Shown in pieces: positions 44,164 through 56,079 of a stretch of DNA of 64,000 nt. The notes below the pieces were generated by a model. That model had not been told where the DNA came from. It did no database searches and worked only from the letters and a program-made list of their open reading frames with translations. The position numbers and the translations under genes were made by a program. The DNA is taken from positions 3,088,320 through 3,152,319 of the forward strand of contig JADCRB010000038.1 of the NCBI GenBank assembly GCA_021464245.1. The letters run 5' to 3'. The DNA comes from Carallia brachiata (lineage: Eukaryota; Streptophyta; Magnoliopsida; Malpighiales; Rhizophoraceae). Within the stretch, counting starts at the first letter, position 1. Each line of letters begins with the position of its first letter.

Positions 44164-45410
44164 TTCAGAAATTTACCATTGATCGGGCCGATTCGGACGC
44201 CTTCTTGGTCTGACAGCATGTAAGCGTTGTGAGTGTAGGCCTCCTGCACTAAGTATGGCCCGTCCCATTTGGAAGTAAGCTTGTCACCAGGCCGATGCTT
44301 CATGTTGATGGGCCGTCGCACTGCAAGAACAAGGTCTCCAACTTGAAAAGATCGAGGGCGGACCCTGCGGTTGAACGTGTTGGTGAGCCGGGCTTGGTAG
44401 CACTCAAGTTGCTGTTGTGCTTCGAGCCTCCTTTCATCGAGGCTTCTAACTCATCCAGACGTAGGCGAGCATTCTCCTCCTGTGTGAGTCCTTCCAGAAC
44501 AGCCATGCGCAGGGATGGAATCTGTGTTTCCAACGGCAGTATTGCTTCGACACCGTAGACAAGTGAGTATGGCGTCGCCTGTGTTGGAGTCCGGTAAGTT
44601 GTACGATACGCCCATAATGCCTCCGGAATTCTGTCATGCCAATCTCTTTTGGATTTAGAGACTACCTTCCGCAACAGGTTGCATAAGGTCTTGTTGAATG
44701 CTTCAGCCAAGCCATTTGCTGGGGCATTGTACATGGATGACTTGTACTGCTTGAACTTGAACTTCTCGCAGAGCTTGTCGATTAAGCTGTTGTAGAACTG
44801 CTTACCATTATCAGTGATGATGAATCGAGGGACTCCATAGCGATAGATCAGCTGAGTCCGGATGAAATTGGCAACATGCTCTTCTTTACCTCTCTAAGTG
44901 GAATGGCTTCAGCCCATTTTGAGAAGTAGTCGGTTGCTGCGAGGATGTACAGGTGACCCAGGGATGACTTTGGCAAGGGCCCCACTAAGTCGAGACCCCA
45001 AGCTTCAAAGGGCCAGGATGAGACAGTTGGATGCAGTGGCTCCGGTGGTTGATGTATGTAATTGGCATGAAATTGACAAGCTTGACAAGTTTTAGCAAAC
45101 TCAATTGAATCACGTACCATAGTTGGCCAGTAGTATCCCATCCTTCTGAGTTGGAAGTGCAACTTAGGCCCGATTGATGTCCGCCACAAACACCAGAATG
45201 TGCTTCAGTGAGAGCCTGTTTTGCCTCTTCATTGCCTAGGCAACGAAGTAAAACTCCATCAAAAGACCTTCGATACAGAGCATCCTTGAGATATATGAAG
45301 CGGGGAGCTCGTCGTTGAATTTCTGTCTTATGACGACGATCTTCAGGCAGCTTCCCGTGCTGTAGATAGTCAATGATTGGTTGGCGCCAATCTTCGTCCT
45401 CCGCGAGACG
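44164..45410 (-). pseudogene. integrase, copy 2 (frameshifted)
   Basis: Three overlapping frames (45,695-44,985, 45,189-44,848, 44,734-44,300) together cover the integrase seen in copy 1: HHCC zinc region, Asp of WGLDLVGPL, Asp of ITDNGKQF, Glu of NGLAEAFNKTL, then the C-terminal part to 44,164. Single-base losses relative to copy 1 occur near 45,172 (one g of ggggcc), near 44,880 (one g of aaggag) and near 44,440. All catalytic residues are still encoded but not in one frame. Confidence 0.9.
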
Positions 45411-46470
45411 TATAGATACAGCGTTGGCTGCTGTAGTTTCTTCATCATCCTTCTGCGGCACTATCCATTTCTGGCATACGGCAACAACTGTAGCCTGGAT
45501 TTCTGACTTTGCAAGAGAAGTGGCCAGGTTAGCCAACGCGTCTGCCTGAGTGTTTTCTCGTCGAGGCACATGCTCCAAGGTGATGCTTTCAAATTCATCC
45601 ATTAGCTGTCGAGCACGTTGATGGTAAGGCGCAAGGTCCTCTTTCTTACACATACAATCCTGTAAGTTGGTTGATGACGAGCTGGGAATCTCCATGGACT
45701 TCTATAGTTGGAATCTTCATATCGACAGCCATTTGAAGACCAATGATCAAAGCCTGGTATTCAGCAACATTATTTGAACATAACTCACCGAGAATGATAG
45801 CATATGGTAGTATTTGTCGTTGAGGAGTGACAAACACTATGCCGGCACCAGCACCATCACGCCTTGCTGCACCATCAAAGAACATCGTCCATGGTGGCAG
45901 TGTCTCAATGTAAAAGACCTCTTCATCTGGAAGATCATCTGTGAACTCCCAATCTGACGGAACAGGGTGATCTGCAAGGAAGTCTGCTAGAGCTTGTCCT
46001 TTGACTGCTTTTTGAGGCACGTAGACAATGTCGTAGCTTTGTAGGATTACTGCCCACTTGGCAAGTCGTCCTGACAAGATTGGTCTAGATAAGATATATT
46101 TGACAGGATCAGCTCTGGCAATGAGACGTACCGTGTGAGCTTGCATGTAGTGCCTCAGCTTGTCAATGGCAAAGAACAGTGCTAGACATGTCTTTTCAAT
46201 GGGCGAATAACTCAGCTCCGGACCGTTTAGTGTTCTGCTCAAGTATACAGGGCAACTTCCTTTCCCTGCTCATTTTCCTGTGCAAGCAAGGCTCCCAAAG
46301 ATCTTTCCTGCGCTGCAATGTAGAGAATCAACGACTTTCCTTGAATTGGAGCACCTAGGACGGTGGATTGGAAAGGTACTTCTTTATGCTCTCAAAGGCT
46401 TTGCTGCAAGCTTCGTCCCACTCGAAGTTGACATCCTTCTTCATCAACCGATGGAAAGGTTGACATCTCC
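45410..46470 (-). pseudogene. RNase H and second RNase H, copy 2
   Basis: The frame at 46,242-45,646 holds the end of the degenerate first RNase H, the connection (VPQKAVKGQALADFLADHP) and the second RNase H with Asp in MFFDGAARR, Glu in NVAEYQAL and Asp in VHGDSQLV. The last Asp (TQADALANL) lies in the frame that starts near 45,695. The catalytic quartet is therefore complete but spread over two frames. The N-terminal part up to 46,470 is also shifted. Confidence 0.88.
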
Positions 46471-46473
46471 CAG

Positions 46474-47874
46474 CTAAATTGGAGATGAAACGGCGAATGT
46501 AGCCAGCTTTCCTTGTAGACTTCGCAGCTCGTGCAGGTTTTTAGGTTCAGGCATCTTTTGAATTGCCTCAACCTTTGACTGATCAACTTCGATTCCACGA
46601 TGGCGCACCACGAACCCAAGAAACTTTCCTGATGTGACACCGAATGCGCACTTGAGAGGGTTCATTTTGAGCTGATGCCTCCGAAGTCTTTCGAACACTG
46701 TCTTGAGATCCTCGAGGTGGTCTTTGCGCTTCTTAGTCTTTACAACTAAGTCATCAACATAACATTCTACAATCTTGTGCAGCATGTCATCAAAAATTTT
46801 TTGCATAGCACGTTGATAAGTGGCGCCAGCATTTTTCAATCCAAACGGCATAACTTTGTAGCAGTATATACCTTTTGGGGTGCGGAATGCTGTCAACTCC
46901 TCGTCTTCTGGTGCCATTCTGATTTGGTTATAGCCTGAAGAACCATCCATGAAGGACAATGCTTCGTGACCCGTTGTTGCATCGACTGTGATCTCCGTTA
47001 TGGGCAACGGAAAGTCATCTTTCGGGCAGGCCTTGTTAAGATCTCGAAAATCAACACATACCCTCAACTGTCCATTCTTCTTTCTTACCGGGACAATGTT
47101 GGCAATCCACGTTGGGTAGGTGACCTCTCGGATGAAGCCAGCATTGATCAGCTTGTTCACCTCCTCCTCGATTTGTGGAATGAGTTCCGGGCGGAACCGT
47201 CGTTGTGGCTGCTTGACAGAACGAACACCCTTCTTTACTGCTAGACGATGCACCGCAATTTTTGGGTCAAGTCCAGGCATTTCTTTGTAACTCCATGCGA
47301 ACACGTCCCTGTATTGACTTAATACCTGAACATATTCTTGCTCTTCTCTGTAGTAAAGCACACTTACAAATGTAGGTCGAGGATCTTCCGGAGAGCCAAG
47401 ATTGACCTCCTTGAGTTCATCAACAGTTGCTTGGCCACCATCTTCAAGTTCCGGGGGAGCCTCCTTCACTTCACCATCTGATGAGTCGGAATCAGCCTCC
47501 TCGCTAATTGTGACATGAAATGCAGAACCTCTGACTTCACCTTCTTTGTTTGACTGGATAAGCTGTCTGTTTGGTGGTGGTGTGGTGATGGCACGTGCAT
47601 CAGCTGCTCGGCTTCGGCTCTTTAGCGTGATCCGCACAGGTGACTTCTCCTGATAGCCTAAGCCAGGTCGGGACTGTGATGTTTGAGAAGCGGCGCCATG
47701 TGTGGGGCGGCAGCGTACCCATTGTGCTCGGGTTTGAAAGTCATAGCCCGCCTTTGCCAAAAGCTTGTATGCATTAGGATCAAATCCTTCATGTGTTCTT
47801 CTTTCTGGAAGTGAGCCGCTTCGACTGCCCCCGTGTGTGGTTTTGATGAAGCCTTTTAATGGTTTTGAAGACAA
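46474..47874 (-). CDS. reverse transcriptase region of pol, copy 2
   Basis: An uninterrupted 466-codon frame. The N-terminal 190 residues are an acidic linker after protease. The RT domain runs from about residue 225 (FRPELIPQIEEEVNKLINAG) through VCVDFRDLNKACPKDDFPLP, LSFMDGSSGYNQI, YKVMPFGLKNAGATYQRAMQ and the catalytic YVDDLVVK to GFVVRHRGIEVDQ and LRSLQGKLA. All key Asp residues are present. It converts element RNA to DNA in virus-like particles. The frame is lost at the RNase H boundary, so it is probably not productive now. The best-preserved pol block in the window. Confidence 0.93.
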   Translation of the reverse strand: MSSKPLKGFIKTTHGGSRSGSLPERRTHEGFDPNAYKLLAKAGYDFQTRAQWVRCRPTHGAASQTSQSRPGLGYQEKSPVRITLKSRSRAADARAITTPPPNRQLIQSNKEGEVRGSAFHVTISEEADSDSSDGEVKEAPPELEDGGQATVDELKEVNLGSPEDPRPTFVSVLYYREEQEYVQVLSQYRDVFAWSYKEMPGLDPKIAVHRLAVKKGVRSVKQPQRRFRPELIPQIEEEVNKLINAGFIREVTYPTWIANIVPVRKKNGQLRVCVDFRDLNKACPKDDFPLPITEITVDATTGHEALSFMDGSSGYNQIRMAPEDEELTAFRTPKGIYCYKVMPFGLKNAGATYQRAMQKIFDDMLHKIVECYVDDLVVKTKKRKDHLEDLKTVFERLRRHQLKMNPLKCAFGVTSGKFLGFVVRHRGIEVDQSKVEAIQKMPEPKNLHELRSLQGKLATFAVSSPI

Positions 47875-47881
47875 AACCGGC

Positions 47882-48620
47882 TCAATCTTTGGTATCGGCA
47901 GAGTGTAAGTCTCCTTCAGGTTGTGCAGCTCCTTTGTTTGGGTTGGCTATGACCTTGCTCCTGTTTAAGATCAATACAATAAGAGAAAGGGGGTTGACCT
48001 TCTGAGCGTCGTGACTTCGGCACATAGCGTAGGACTGGAGTGGAGCTTGAAGATGCAACATCCTTCGGACGAAGTTCAGCAGGCTGTGGCAGCTTTTCAT
48101 TTGTTGGAGCCTGGGGTTGGCATTGGCAGGTTCTTCGACAGCTTTTCCCTTTTTGTGGATGCCCCCAGTCCAAGTAGCTTTTGATGGAATGATCTCCGGA
48201 TTGTCTGTGTCGGTGTAGAAGACTGCATCCGCCAAATGTGATTCAGCATCATCGAACGGCTTTAAGTCAGCATTGACCTTTTGAACGCCACCATTGTAGT
48301 ACTTGAAGCACTGATGCAGGCTTGAGAGCACAACTCCATTTCCATGAATCCACGGTCGTCCTAGCAACATCTTATATGTGGTACGTGCATCAATCACGTG
48401 AAATAGAGTGCTAGAAGTGAGATTACCGATAGTTAGCTCCAAGCGAATCATCCCAATTGCTTTCTGTCCTCCTTGATTAAAGCCATGAATCATCAAGCGG
48501 CTGTCTGATAATTCATCAACCGATGCCGAGCTCCTTTATGGTGGATTTTGGGATAATATTGACTGCTGAGCCATCGTCGATCAGAATACGTCGGACCTTC
48601 TGTTCTTTCACATAGCCTGA
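47882..48620 (-). pseudogene. aspartic protease region, copy 2
   Basis: The active-site DDGSAVNII is encoded at 48,551-48,577. The frame then hits a TGA after ...GIG because of a small indel. The rest of the retropepsin fold (MMIHGFNQGGQKAIGMIRLE, YKMLLGRPWIHG) continues in the frame 48,496-47,882. It would cleave Gag-Pol. The region is entirely missing in copy 1. Confidence 0.87.
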
Positions 48621-48666
48621 TACATACAGCGGCCGATTGTGGGGTTTGGACCCCAGCAGGAGATCC

Positions 48667-49322
48667 TCATCTGAAAATGAGATAGCAGAGTAACATCCGA
48701 CGTGATTTTGGCCGTCTGTTGCTCCGCTGAGTTAGAATCATTTGATGCTGTGATTCAGCTGAGGTCTGGAGAGTATTGCTGACTTGATTTTGCCACACTT
48801 TTGTTGATTGCAAAGCTATAAACAGCTCAGGGTTAGCGAGAAGGGTTTGGAGAGCTTCATATACCTTCTCCGTTGTCGACTTTTTGTTGTCGAGCGGCTC
48901 CTCCTTACGGTGTGTCACCTCTTCTGATGGTTTTGAAGTGATGGTGGTCTGGTTTGCGAGGTTATGCCTTCCTGGTCCAGAATGATTTTATTCTGGCTTT
49001 TGAGCTTCATGATTAGCTCCTTCAGGACGAAACACTTCTCGGTTGGATGACTTACTATCCGGTGATATTTGCAGAATCTCGGATCGCTGACTCGATCCTT
49101 TTCATTCGGCCGCTTGCACTCTGGGAGTTCGATCAGCTTCGCCTCCAAGAGTTGTTCAAGAATGTCGGGGACGTCTGAGTCGGGGAATGGATACTGCTTC
49201 TGCTCCAACTCTCGCAATGTCACCTTCCGCCTTTCCTGTTGTTTTGGCTGAGTTATTTGGGTCGGAGGATTTACCTTAGCTTTGGCGCCCACTTTTACTG
49301 GTGCGGCTTCAACAGTCATCAC
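48667..49322 (-). pseudogene. gag C-terminal region, copy 2
   Basis: The frame 49,322-48,915 encodes a basic, Gln/Pro-rich linker and a Tat-type zinc-binding stretch (FCKYHRIVSHPTEKCFVLKE). A further frame (48,918-48,667) continues toward protease. The zinc region binds genomic RNA during packaging. Frame breaks on both sides show decay. Confidence 0.75.
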
Positions 49323-50004
49323 TTCTTTCCTTTTCCGGAGCTGTTGGGTTTCTTAATCTCCCTTCTGCCCCCTTGCTGGTCCAACTGGATGGGAACCGTG
49401 CCTCCGGAAGTCTGGATGCTTATCTCCATATCATGTGCGCGGGTCGCCAGTTCTTCGAAAGTTCGGGGTTTGACACCCTGCAGGATGTATAACAGCTCCC
49501 AATGCATTCCCTGGATGCACATCTCACGGCAGAAGTCTCCGTCAGGCGATCTTTGCAGTCCAAGCTGAGGGCACGCCATCTGTTGATGTATTCGACAACG
49601 GGCTCTCCTTTCCTTTGTTTGGTGCTGGTAAGCTCCATCATACTTACCGTCCTTCGAGTGCTGAAAAATCTGTTGAGGAACTCTCGTTGTAGCTGTTCCC
49701 AACTGTCGATCGATTCTGGTTCAAGATTTATGAACCAGGTGAAAGCGGTCTCCCTGAGTGAACGAACAAACTGCTTCACCAAGAGATCTCCATAAGTCCC
49801 TGCGTTGTTGCAGGTTTCAACGAAGTGGGCGATGTGCTGTTTGGGATCGCCTCGTCCGTCGAATTGTTGAAATTTGGGCGGCTGGTAGCCCAAGGGCATG
49901 TTGAGACTTTCGATCCGTCTGGTGTACGGTTTGACGTACATCTGTGATCCTTGGAAGGATGTAGCTTGTTGCAGTCGGATCGTATTGGCTATCATTTCCT
50001 GCAA
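49319..50004 (-). pseudogene. gag core (Retrotrans_gag-like), copy 2
   Basis: The frame 50,004-49,420 encodes YQPPKFQQFDGRGDPKQHIA, then FVRSLRETAFTWFINLEPES, LQREFLNRFFSTRRTVSMMEL and EPVVEYINRWRALSLDCKDR, the standard order of the Ty3/Gypsy capsid domain. The frame shifts near 49,560, and the end (FEELATRAHDMEISIQ) lies in 49,702-49,319. Structural capsid protein; absent from copy 1. Confidence 0.88.
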
Positions 50005-50024
50005 TTGTTGAACAGATAGCGAAG

Positions 50025-50612
50025 CTACAGAATTTGAGGGTGGCAGCTGTGTAGAACTACCTGGTCGCTTTTCTGTGGGAAGACGTCGGCTGGTGTGGCT
50101 TCTGGAGTGAAACCGGGTGGATATGGTTGCTCCTCGCGGATCTCAGGATGGATCGGGGCTTTTCCTTTGAGAGCTGCGATCTGTTGATCTTTTTCCTCCA
50201 CGACTCTGATCAGCTGCAAAATTTTGTTCTCCAATTCTGAAATTCTTTCCTCTGTGCTGGTTGTGTTGGTCATCATGACGGCAACAGATGAGGCTCCGGG
50301 AAAGACTGGGGGAGAAAACTCTTCTGATTCTTCTGTGTGAGTCGGATTTTGTTGAGCAGGCTTCGTCGTGTTGCCCCCGACTTCGATCGGGGTGGGTGAT
50401 CGACTCCTCCATGCGGCAAGAGAGTCAGGGGAGAGATCCTGTTGTGCGAGCTGTGGACTCTCCATTTCGACATTTTGTCGGGTTTGGACGGCAAGAAATT
50501 GTGTCCGTCCCCGGGTTTCTGGTCCTGCGTACCCAGGTAGGGTAGTTGATGCAGGCAATGGAGCCGTTGCCTTCTTTTTTGTGGCAGCAGTTGTACTCCT
50601 TTTCGGTGCCAT
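50025..50612 (-). pseudogene. gag N-terminal region, copy 2
   Basis: The ATG frame begins MAPKRSTTAATKKKATAPLP, runs through a Ser/Pro/Gln-rich disordered region, a short coiled-coil (EERISELENKILQLIRVVEE) and FPQKSDQVVLH, then shifts before the capsid core. It matches the start of copy 1 gag. Confidence 0.82.
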
Positions 50613-50635
50613 TTGATGTGCTGAACACCTGTAAA

Positions 50636-50790
50636 TTTTTTTTTTTACCTTTTTTTTTTACTTTTTTACTTTTTTACTTTTTATTTTTTTTTTACTTTTT
50701 ACTTTTTACTTTTTTTTTTTACTTTTTACTTTTTTTTTTACTCTTTTTTTTTTCTCTGCTCCCCTTTTACCTTTTTTTTTTTTTTAACAA
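50636..50790 (-). repeat. A-rich (GTAAAA)n leader before gag, copy 2
   Basis: Plus strand shows tttttactttt repeats. Same position and composition as 31,095-31,275 in copy 1. Confidence 0.85.
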
Positions 50791-50832
50791 GTGATGGGAG
50801 GTGAAGATGTCTCACCGAGCGTGCCAAAAATT

Positions 50833-51643
50833 TGTAAAACGTAAATTTCGAGTCTAAAATAATTAAACTCAAAAATACAAAAATAAATTACAAATTAAAA
50901 GTTGTAAAAATAAAAGAAAATTTACGTGGTTCGATCTCCGTAAATCCTCCGATTAGTGTTCCTCTTTTTTGACTCCGTCAAGGACTGCACGAGCTTGATC
51001 TTGACAGAAATAAATTCCAAAACTTTTTCTTGAACTGGGTAGACTGAAACCGGATCTGATTTGGACGTTTTGACTACGGTTAAGGACCGCAGAGACCAAA
51101 TCTGAGCTGATTTGGTTTAATTTCACCGAGAGTCGAAGGGACTTGTTCTCAGATGAGTTGCCTGGATTTTGTTGAGGGCCGTATGAGGTTTAATCCTAAC
51201 CAGATTTGAAGTAATTTGATATTTTCAGATTTATATTCTCATAAATTCAGATCTACAGCGATCGGAGAATATAAATCTAAAAATAACTTTTGAAGTGAAA
51301 ACAGCAAATTTTTTGGGGCTTACCCCTGAAATATCTCTCAAAAAGGAGTTAGGAGAGTATACTGCAGAGTAAAAGCACGTAAGAAAAGGAGAAATTTTCT
51401 TGAGAGATTTTTAAAATTTTCTTTTTCTCTCAAATTCTCTAGATTTTTCTGTTTACAGATTTGCTGAATATCTTTTGAACTGAGAGTTAGGGACCTATTT
51501 ATAGGTTTCCTTTCCCATATAAACATCATATGGAAAATGAATCTTTTAATTAATTTAATTTTTTTTTTTTAAAGTTGGTTGGCGTTGCCGATTTCAAACT
51601 CCGCAACGCCAATTTTTAATTTTAATTTTTTTCTTCATTTACA
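50833..51643 (-). repeat. 5' LTR of copy 2
   Basis: 811 bp; inner end tgtaaaacg at 50,833, outer end ...catttaca at 51,643. The primer binding site follows inside, at about 50,811-50,826. The hairpin 2 region and the TATA surroundings are more eroded than in the 3' LTR. Confidence 0.93.
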
Positions 51644-52160
51644 TAGACCACTTTGAACGCGCTAGCTAATGTTGACTCTGTGTTCCCATGTGCTTATCGT
51701 CACTATAAAAGGGTCCCAGACTCTACTTTCACCCATTGAAGACAGTGCTTGTCATCCGTGCTTTTTAGAAATCTTGCTTTCCCAAAATTCTACAAAAGAA
51801 AAAAAAAACTTAAATTTTTATTAAATTTTTATAAATAAATTTTAAGTTTTTGAATTTTTATATCAATCTTAAATGTTTAAAATCTTTTTCAAACAAATAT
51901 CTTTTTGGATGGAAATCAATCAAATTATCAATAAATTTCATCAATTCAATGTAAATATATCTTACAATCTGACCGTTTTTTTGTTTAAAATAGTAGTTAC
52001 TTGAATATTTGGGATTGATATGAAAATTCGAAAAGGCTTAGGACCTAATTATAAAAATCTATGAAGATTTAGAATGATTTTTTTTTTTTTTTGGTTCGAA
52101 TTTTTTATATCCCTTTATTTTCACCGGAGCATATTTTTGAGGGGAAAAGTATCGCCCATG

Positions 52161-52189
52161 AAGCTTTTTGTGGCCGCCACAAAAAGCTT
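52161..52189. repeat. 29-bp near-perfect palindrome
   Basis: AAGCTTTTTGTGGC, one central base, GCCACAAAAAGCTT. Unit A at about 20,918-20,940 reads aagcttttacggcagcc without the second arm, so the palindrome arose in unit B. Confidence 0.85.
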
Positions 52190-52257
52190 TTTTATATCCC
52201 GTTATGTTCCTCTTTTGTTATACAGCTCTGTTATGTGGACTTAAGGATGACAATAAA

Positions 52258-52434
52258 CGTTCTTTATAGAATACTTAAGTGGTTAGAGTTTAAAATTTTT
52301 GTTTTAAAATTAAAATTTTTGTTTAAAGATTTTGAACTGAAATTTTAAGATGAGAGGGATGAATTTATGGAAAAAGAGAGCTGTTTCCACCATACAGCTC
52401 ATGACCCAACAAAATTTTTAATTAAAAAAAACAA
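52258..52434 (+). mobile_element. SINE-like insertion with 15-bp target duplication
   Basis: About 177 bp flanked by aaggatgacaataaa (52,243-52,257) and aaagatggcaataaa (52,435-52,449). The empty site in unit A is at 20,978-20,992. It contains A-box-like tacttaagtggttagag and B-box-like gattttgaactgaaat and ends in an A-rich tail. A short tRNA-derived SINE is the best fit. Confidence 0.75.
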
Positions 52435-54350
52435 AAAGATGGCAATAAATAGAATCTCTCTTAACAAAACGGCAATTTGGCAATTGGGGTTGTTTGGGTT
52501 ATTTATTAAGTCCTTTTGTCCCACTTTCTAGTATTTATTTTGGATCTTAAACTGATGGACATGATTAATTTCACTGGGAGAAATGCTATTCATTTAAACA
52601 ATTTTTGCAAGCAAATCATAAGAAGCACTTTTTCCACCAATCACAATATATCATTGTAAAATAAGACTCACTAGTCATTACTATGATACAAAAATAATAA
52701 ATCTCATTAGTGCTACATATGTTTTTTTTTTCACCAATAATCATGAATACTGGAGAGATTTTTAATTAGGTAAATCAAATAATATTCTCCATAATGGATC
52801 CAACTACTAGGTATGATACAATCTTATCACTACGATTCGTTTATGATTATGCTGGTAGAATATATTCGCCTACAAGAATTTGCAGTATGAGCACTAGGAT
52901 ATTTTATTTTTCTTGAGCTAGAAAATACTCGGTTGTTAGATGTTAGTTGGTAGCGAAAAAAGATGTTTCTCCGAGTCCTGTGCCGCAGATTTAAGTAGTG
53001 AAATTCTGTCCTATCATGATCAACTCAAGGTCACTTTGAGATAAACCGTGCGATTAGCGTACGAACACTAAATGGAATTTGTTGGAGCGTTCGTCTGATC
53101 TTTAAAATGTCCACTCTCACGTTTGCCATTGGCTCCATTCTTTCGACCTATTATTAATTAACCATTGATTTATTTTCCTAATAAAAAAATAATAATTCAT
53201 AAATATTTATGTCATCAATTTATAATTTAAGACTAAGAATCACATATTAATAATTTTTTTTATTTCCTTCGTAAAAATAACCAGCTAGCTAAATACTGTT
53301 GGCGCTGCATGCGGCTTTCCCATTGGAAGAACGTTCACACTCTTGTTGAATGAAAGAAAATATATTGGATATAAGGTGCTGAAAAGATGTGTCATATAAT
53401 TTATAAGGCAGAAAAGGGCCGCAGGCACAGGTACTCTTTTGTCTCCAAATGCAGCGTTCTACCCACTTCTCAATAAAGTAAGGTCAAATCAAGTAACGAT
53501 GTTATTTTTTCTTATTGGGTATTATTATTTGGTTTTGATTTTAAGCATAAAGGCAAAAGAAGAATAGACAAGTGATGTGCATGTATAGTCAGTGACTAGC
53601 ATCATCATGTACATCCCAGGATTCGAAAAGGCTAGTAAACATCCTGAACAGAGGATACTTGGAATGTAAAATAGCAACCTTGTAAAGGCAATAGCGAAAT
53701 TAGGCCATTGCAAGATAGAGAGAATATGCTCTAAGCTCTCTCCGATAAGTTGACAGAGAATAACAATCGATATGAAACCTATGTGTGCACGGTGCACCTT
53801 CTTCGTAATGCCTTTTCAGGTTTTCATAACGTCAAATAGATTTGCCATGCCATGTTTTTTTTTTTTTTAATTATATGAAATTATTTAGGTGAGATTAAAA
53901 TTATAAGATATTAACTGACTGAAATTAGAAAAAAATAAAATAAATAGTTAAAAATTATCAAATAAAATATATATCGTTTTTAATACTATTTAAAATACAA
54001 TTGATATATATTACTCTTTTTTTTTACTGCAAATTATGGGTACCACAAATTAGTTTAAGATCACCGTAGAAAAATTCGATTTCTTCTATTGGTATCCCGT
54101 ACAGCCTCAAATCTTTTCCAGGAAAAAAAAAAAGGTAATTTGAAAGTTTCTATCAGTTGAATTTTGTGAAATGACAACTATGTCACGTGTGCCTTTTGTC
54201 GGTATCAAACAAATTCCATTCTTTTAATAAAGTAGTCCGCACCATCAATAACAATTTTTTAGACATCTTCTTTTTTTAATTTACTGTATATTTGGAGACT
54301 CCTTATGTCCTCGAGTCGGGCTTGCTTCACATCAGGACAAAGCATTTACG

Positions 54351-54958
54351 CTCAGTTTGGAGTGAAGAGAAAAGGGGAGAAAAAAAAGAAGAAGAAAGAA
54401 AATTAAGGTGGAAGTAACTTTTCTTCTATTTGGACTGCTATTACAGTGAGGAGAGAAGAAAAGAAAGCGAAAGTAAGTAACTCCAGAATTGAAAGAAATG
54501 GGAAGAAAGTGTGGTTGTCAGCTCCATCAACACAGTAAAATGACTATTATACCCAAACCACATCCTTTTGAAGCACTGTGAAGAGAAATTATTGCTAGCA
54601 CTATTGTCAGATAGCCAATCACATGTAATTACATATATAATTACCATTGGTTATAAAAACGTGAGCCAATTGTAGATTTAAGATTTTCGAAAAAAAAAAA
54701 TACCATTGATTATAAAACCGTGAGCCAATTGTGACTAAATTGGAGGGTATATTTGTCATTTATAATTAAAAACTTTCTCTCTCTACTTTCTTCTTATATG
54801 AAAATAAATTATTATTTTCTTTCTACTTTCTTTTCTTACATTTCTTTTATCACTCTAAACAATATAAGAGAGAATTACATTCTATCCCTCTACTTTCTTT
54901 CTCATCACTTTCTTTCTCTTTATTTTCTCTCTCCACCCTTTTTACATTCCAAATAGAG
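54351..54958. mobile_element. MITE-like element, ends CTCNNTTTGGA
   Basis: Left end ctcagtttggagtgaagag; the right end, read inverted, is ctctatttggaatg. Unit A reads straight through near 23,975. An internal direct repeat (taccattggttataaaa... and taccattgattataaaa...) spans about 54,641-54,735. The rest is GA-rich on the left and CT-rich on the right. No coding capacity. Confidence 0.6.
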
Positions 54959-55251
54959 TTTTAGAGTTTTTTTTTTTTTTTAGAAGATTTATAGTTAGTT
55001 ACCATTGTTGAGTTTAATAGGCAAACTTCCCATCTTAGGTGATCTGTACACTTTCGTCTCCAGCTCAAGTCGTCTAAGAACCTTGTTTTTAATAGGCAAA
55101 CTTCCCATCTTAAGTCTGCTAATTTTTGTTTTTTAAAAGGATGGCAAACTGTGCAAGGGTCGTACCACGGTGCTATCTATGTCGTTATTATTCAAAATTT
55201 CCACACTTACCTTGAAGATAGACACAATATATTTTGATATAAAACTTATTT

Positions 55252-55973
55252 AGATTACCTATTGAATGTTGTTATTACTGATTGTTACTGTTGATTGCTA
55301 ATTGTTAATTCTTATTTACTGTTACTGACTGCTGATAAAACTAATGAAATATTTAGTTAATATTATACTTATTATTACTGTAAAATAATGAAATGTCTAA
55401 TTTAGATATCTAATTTATGCAGATATATTATATTGAAAATTTTATTTTTATATTTTATAATTTTATATTTTTAGAATAATATTCTATAAATAATATTGAG
55501 AACTGTTCTACTTAATTTTTAACTTTAAAAAAATATTAATTTTTACTAAATGATAAAAATTGTTATGTTTGAGATTTTTTTATAAGTGTTAATATTAAAG
55601 AAAATTGAAATGAAAAAATATTGTTTAAGAATAGCTGAAAAAAGAAATTATTGAATTTATATAAATCTAATAAAATAAATTAATATATCTAATTTATTTG
55701 GCAAGTAAAAAAATAATAGTAAAATCATATAAGTATCCTTTAAAAGTAATTTAATCCATATAAATTATTATTAATATTAAAAAGTGAAAAGACATCCAAA
55801 AAGCAGCAAAAACTAGTATGAAGCTGTTTTTTAATCAGCTGCTGTTAGAGAGTTAAATAAGAAAATAAGCAGAATCAAACTGTAGTATCAAAAAATTTAC
55901 TAAACACTTATTTTCTTACTTTTTGAAAATAAAACGTAAATTCACCCTTCAAAATCTTACTCAAACACCCCCA
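55252..55973. mobile_element. MITE-like element related to 9,963-10,405
   Basis: AT-rich, right end caaacacccccataa. The interior matches 10,261-10,400 in inverted orientation (ataagtgttaatattaaag). It lies in the unit-B-specific block; the left end is uncertain. Confidence 0.45.
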
Positions 55974-56079
55974 TAATTATTGAGGTATCATTTCTACTTC
56001 TTGTTCTTACAATTTAGTTTTGACTTTTATCCCATGAATATGATGTAAACTAGGGCTGGTTATTTCTCTAAAGGAAAAG

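Larger units (their letters stand above)
41228..51643 (-). mobile_element. Tat-lineage Ty3/Gypsy LTR retrotransposon copy 2 carrying a WOX gene
   Basis: 10,416 bp on the minus strand, LTRs of 811 and 812 bp, flanked by aagac (41,223-41,227) and tagac (51,644-51,648). The empty site in unit A at 20,435-20,439 reads aagac. It is the fuller relative of copy 1: gag, protease, RT, RNase H, second RNase H, integrase, WOX gene, small ORF. All domains are recognisable, but there are several frameshifts. Its LTRs differ at about 14 places in the first 290 bp that I compared, so it is older than copy 1. The two elements share organisation but have different target sites, orientation and age. Confidence 0.94.

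Noticed and set aside
43836..44213. Phe/Leu/Gly-rich plus-strand frame
   Set aside because: Translation of the low-complexity linker opposite the element's coding strand.
49069..50794. Plus-strand frames across copy 2 gag
   Set aside because: Shadows of minus-strand gag and of the T-rich leader.
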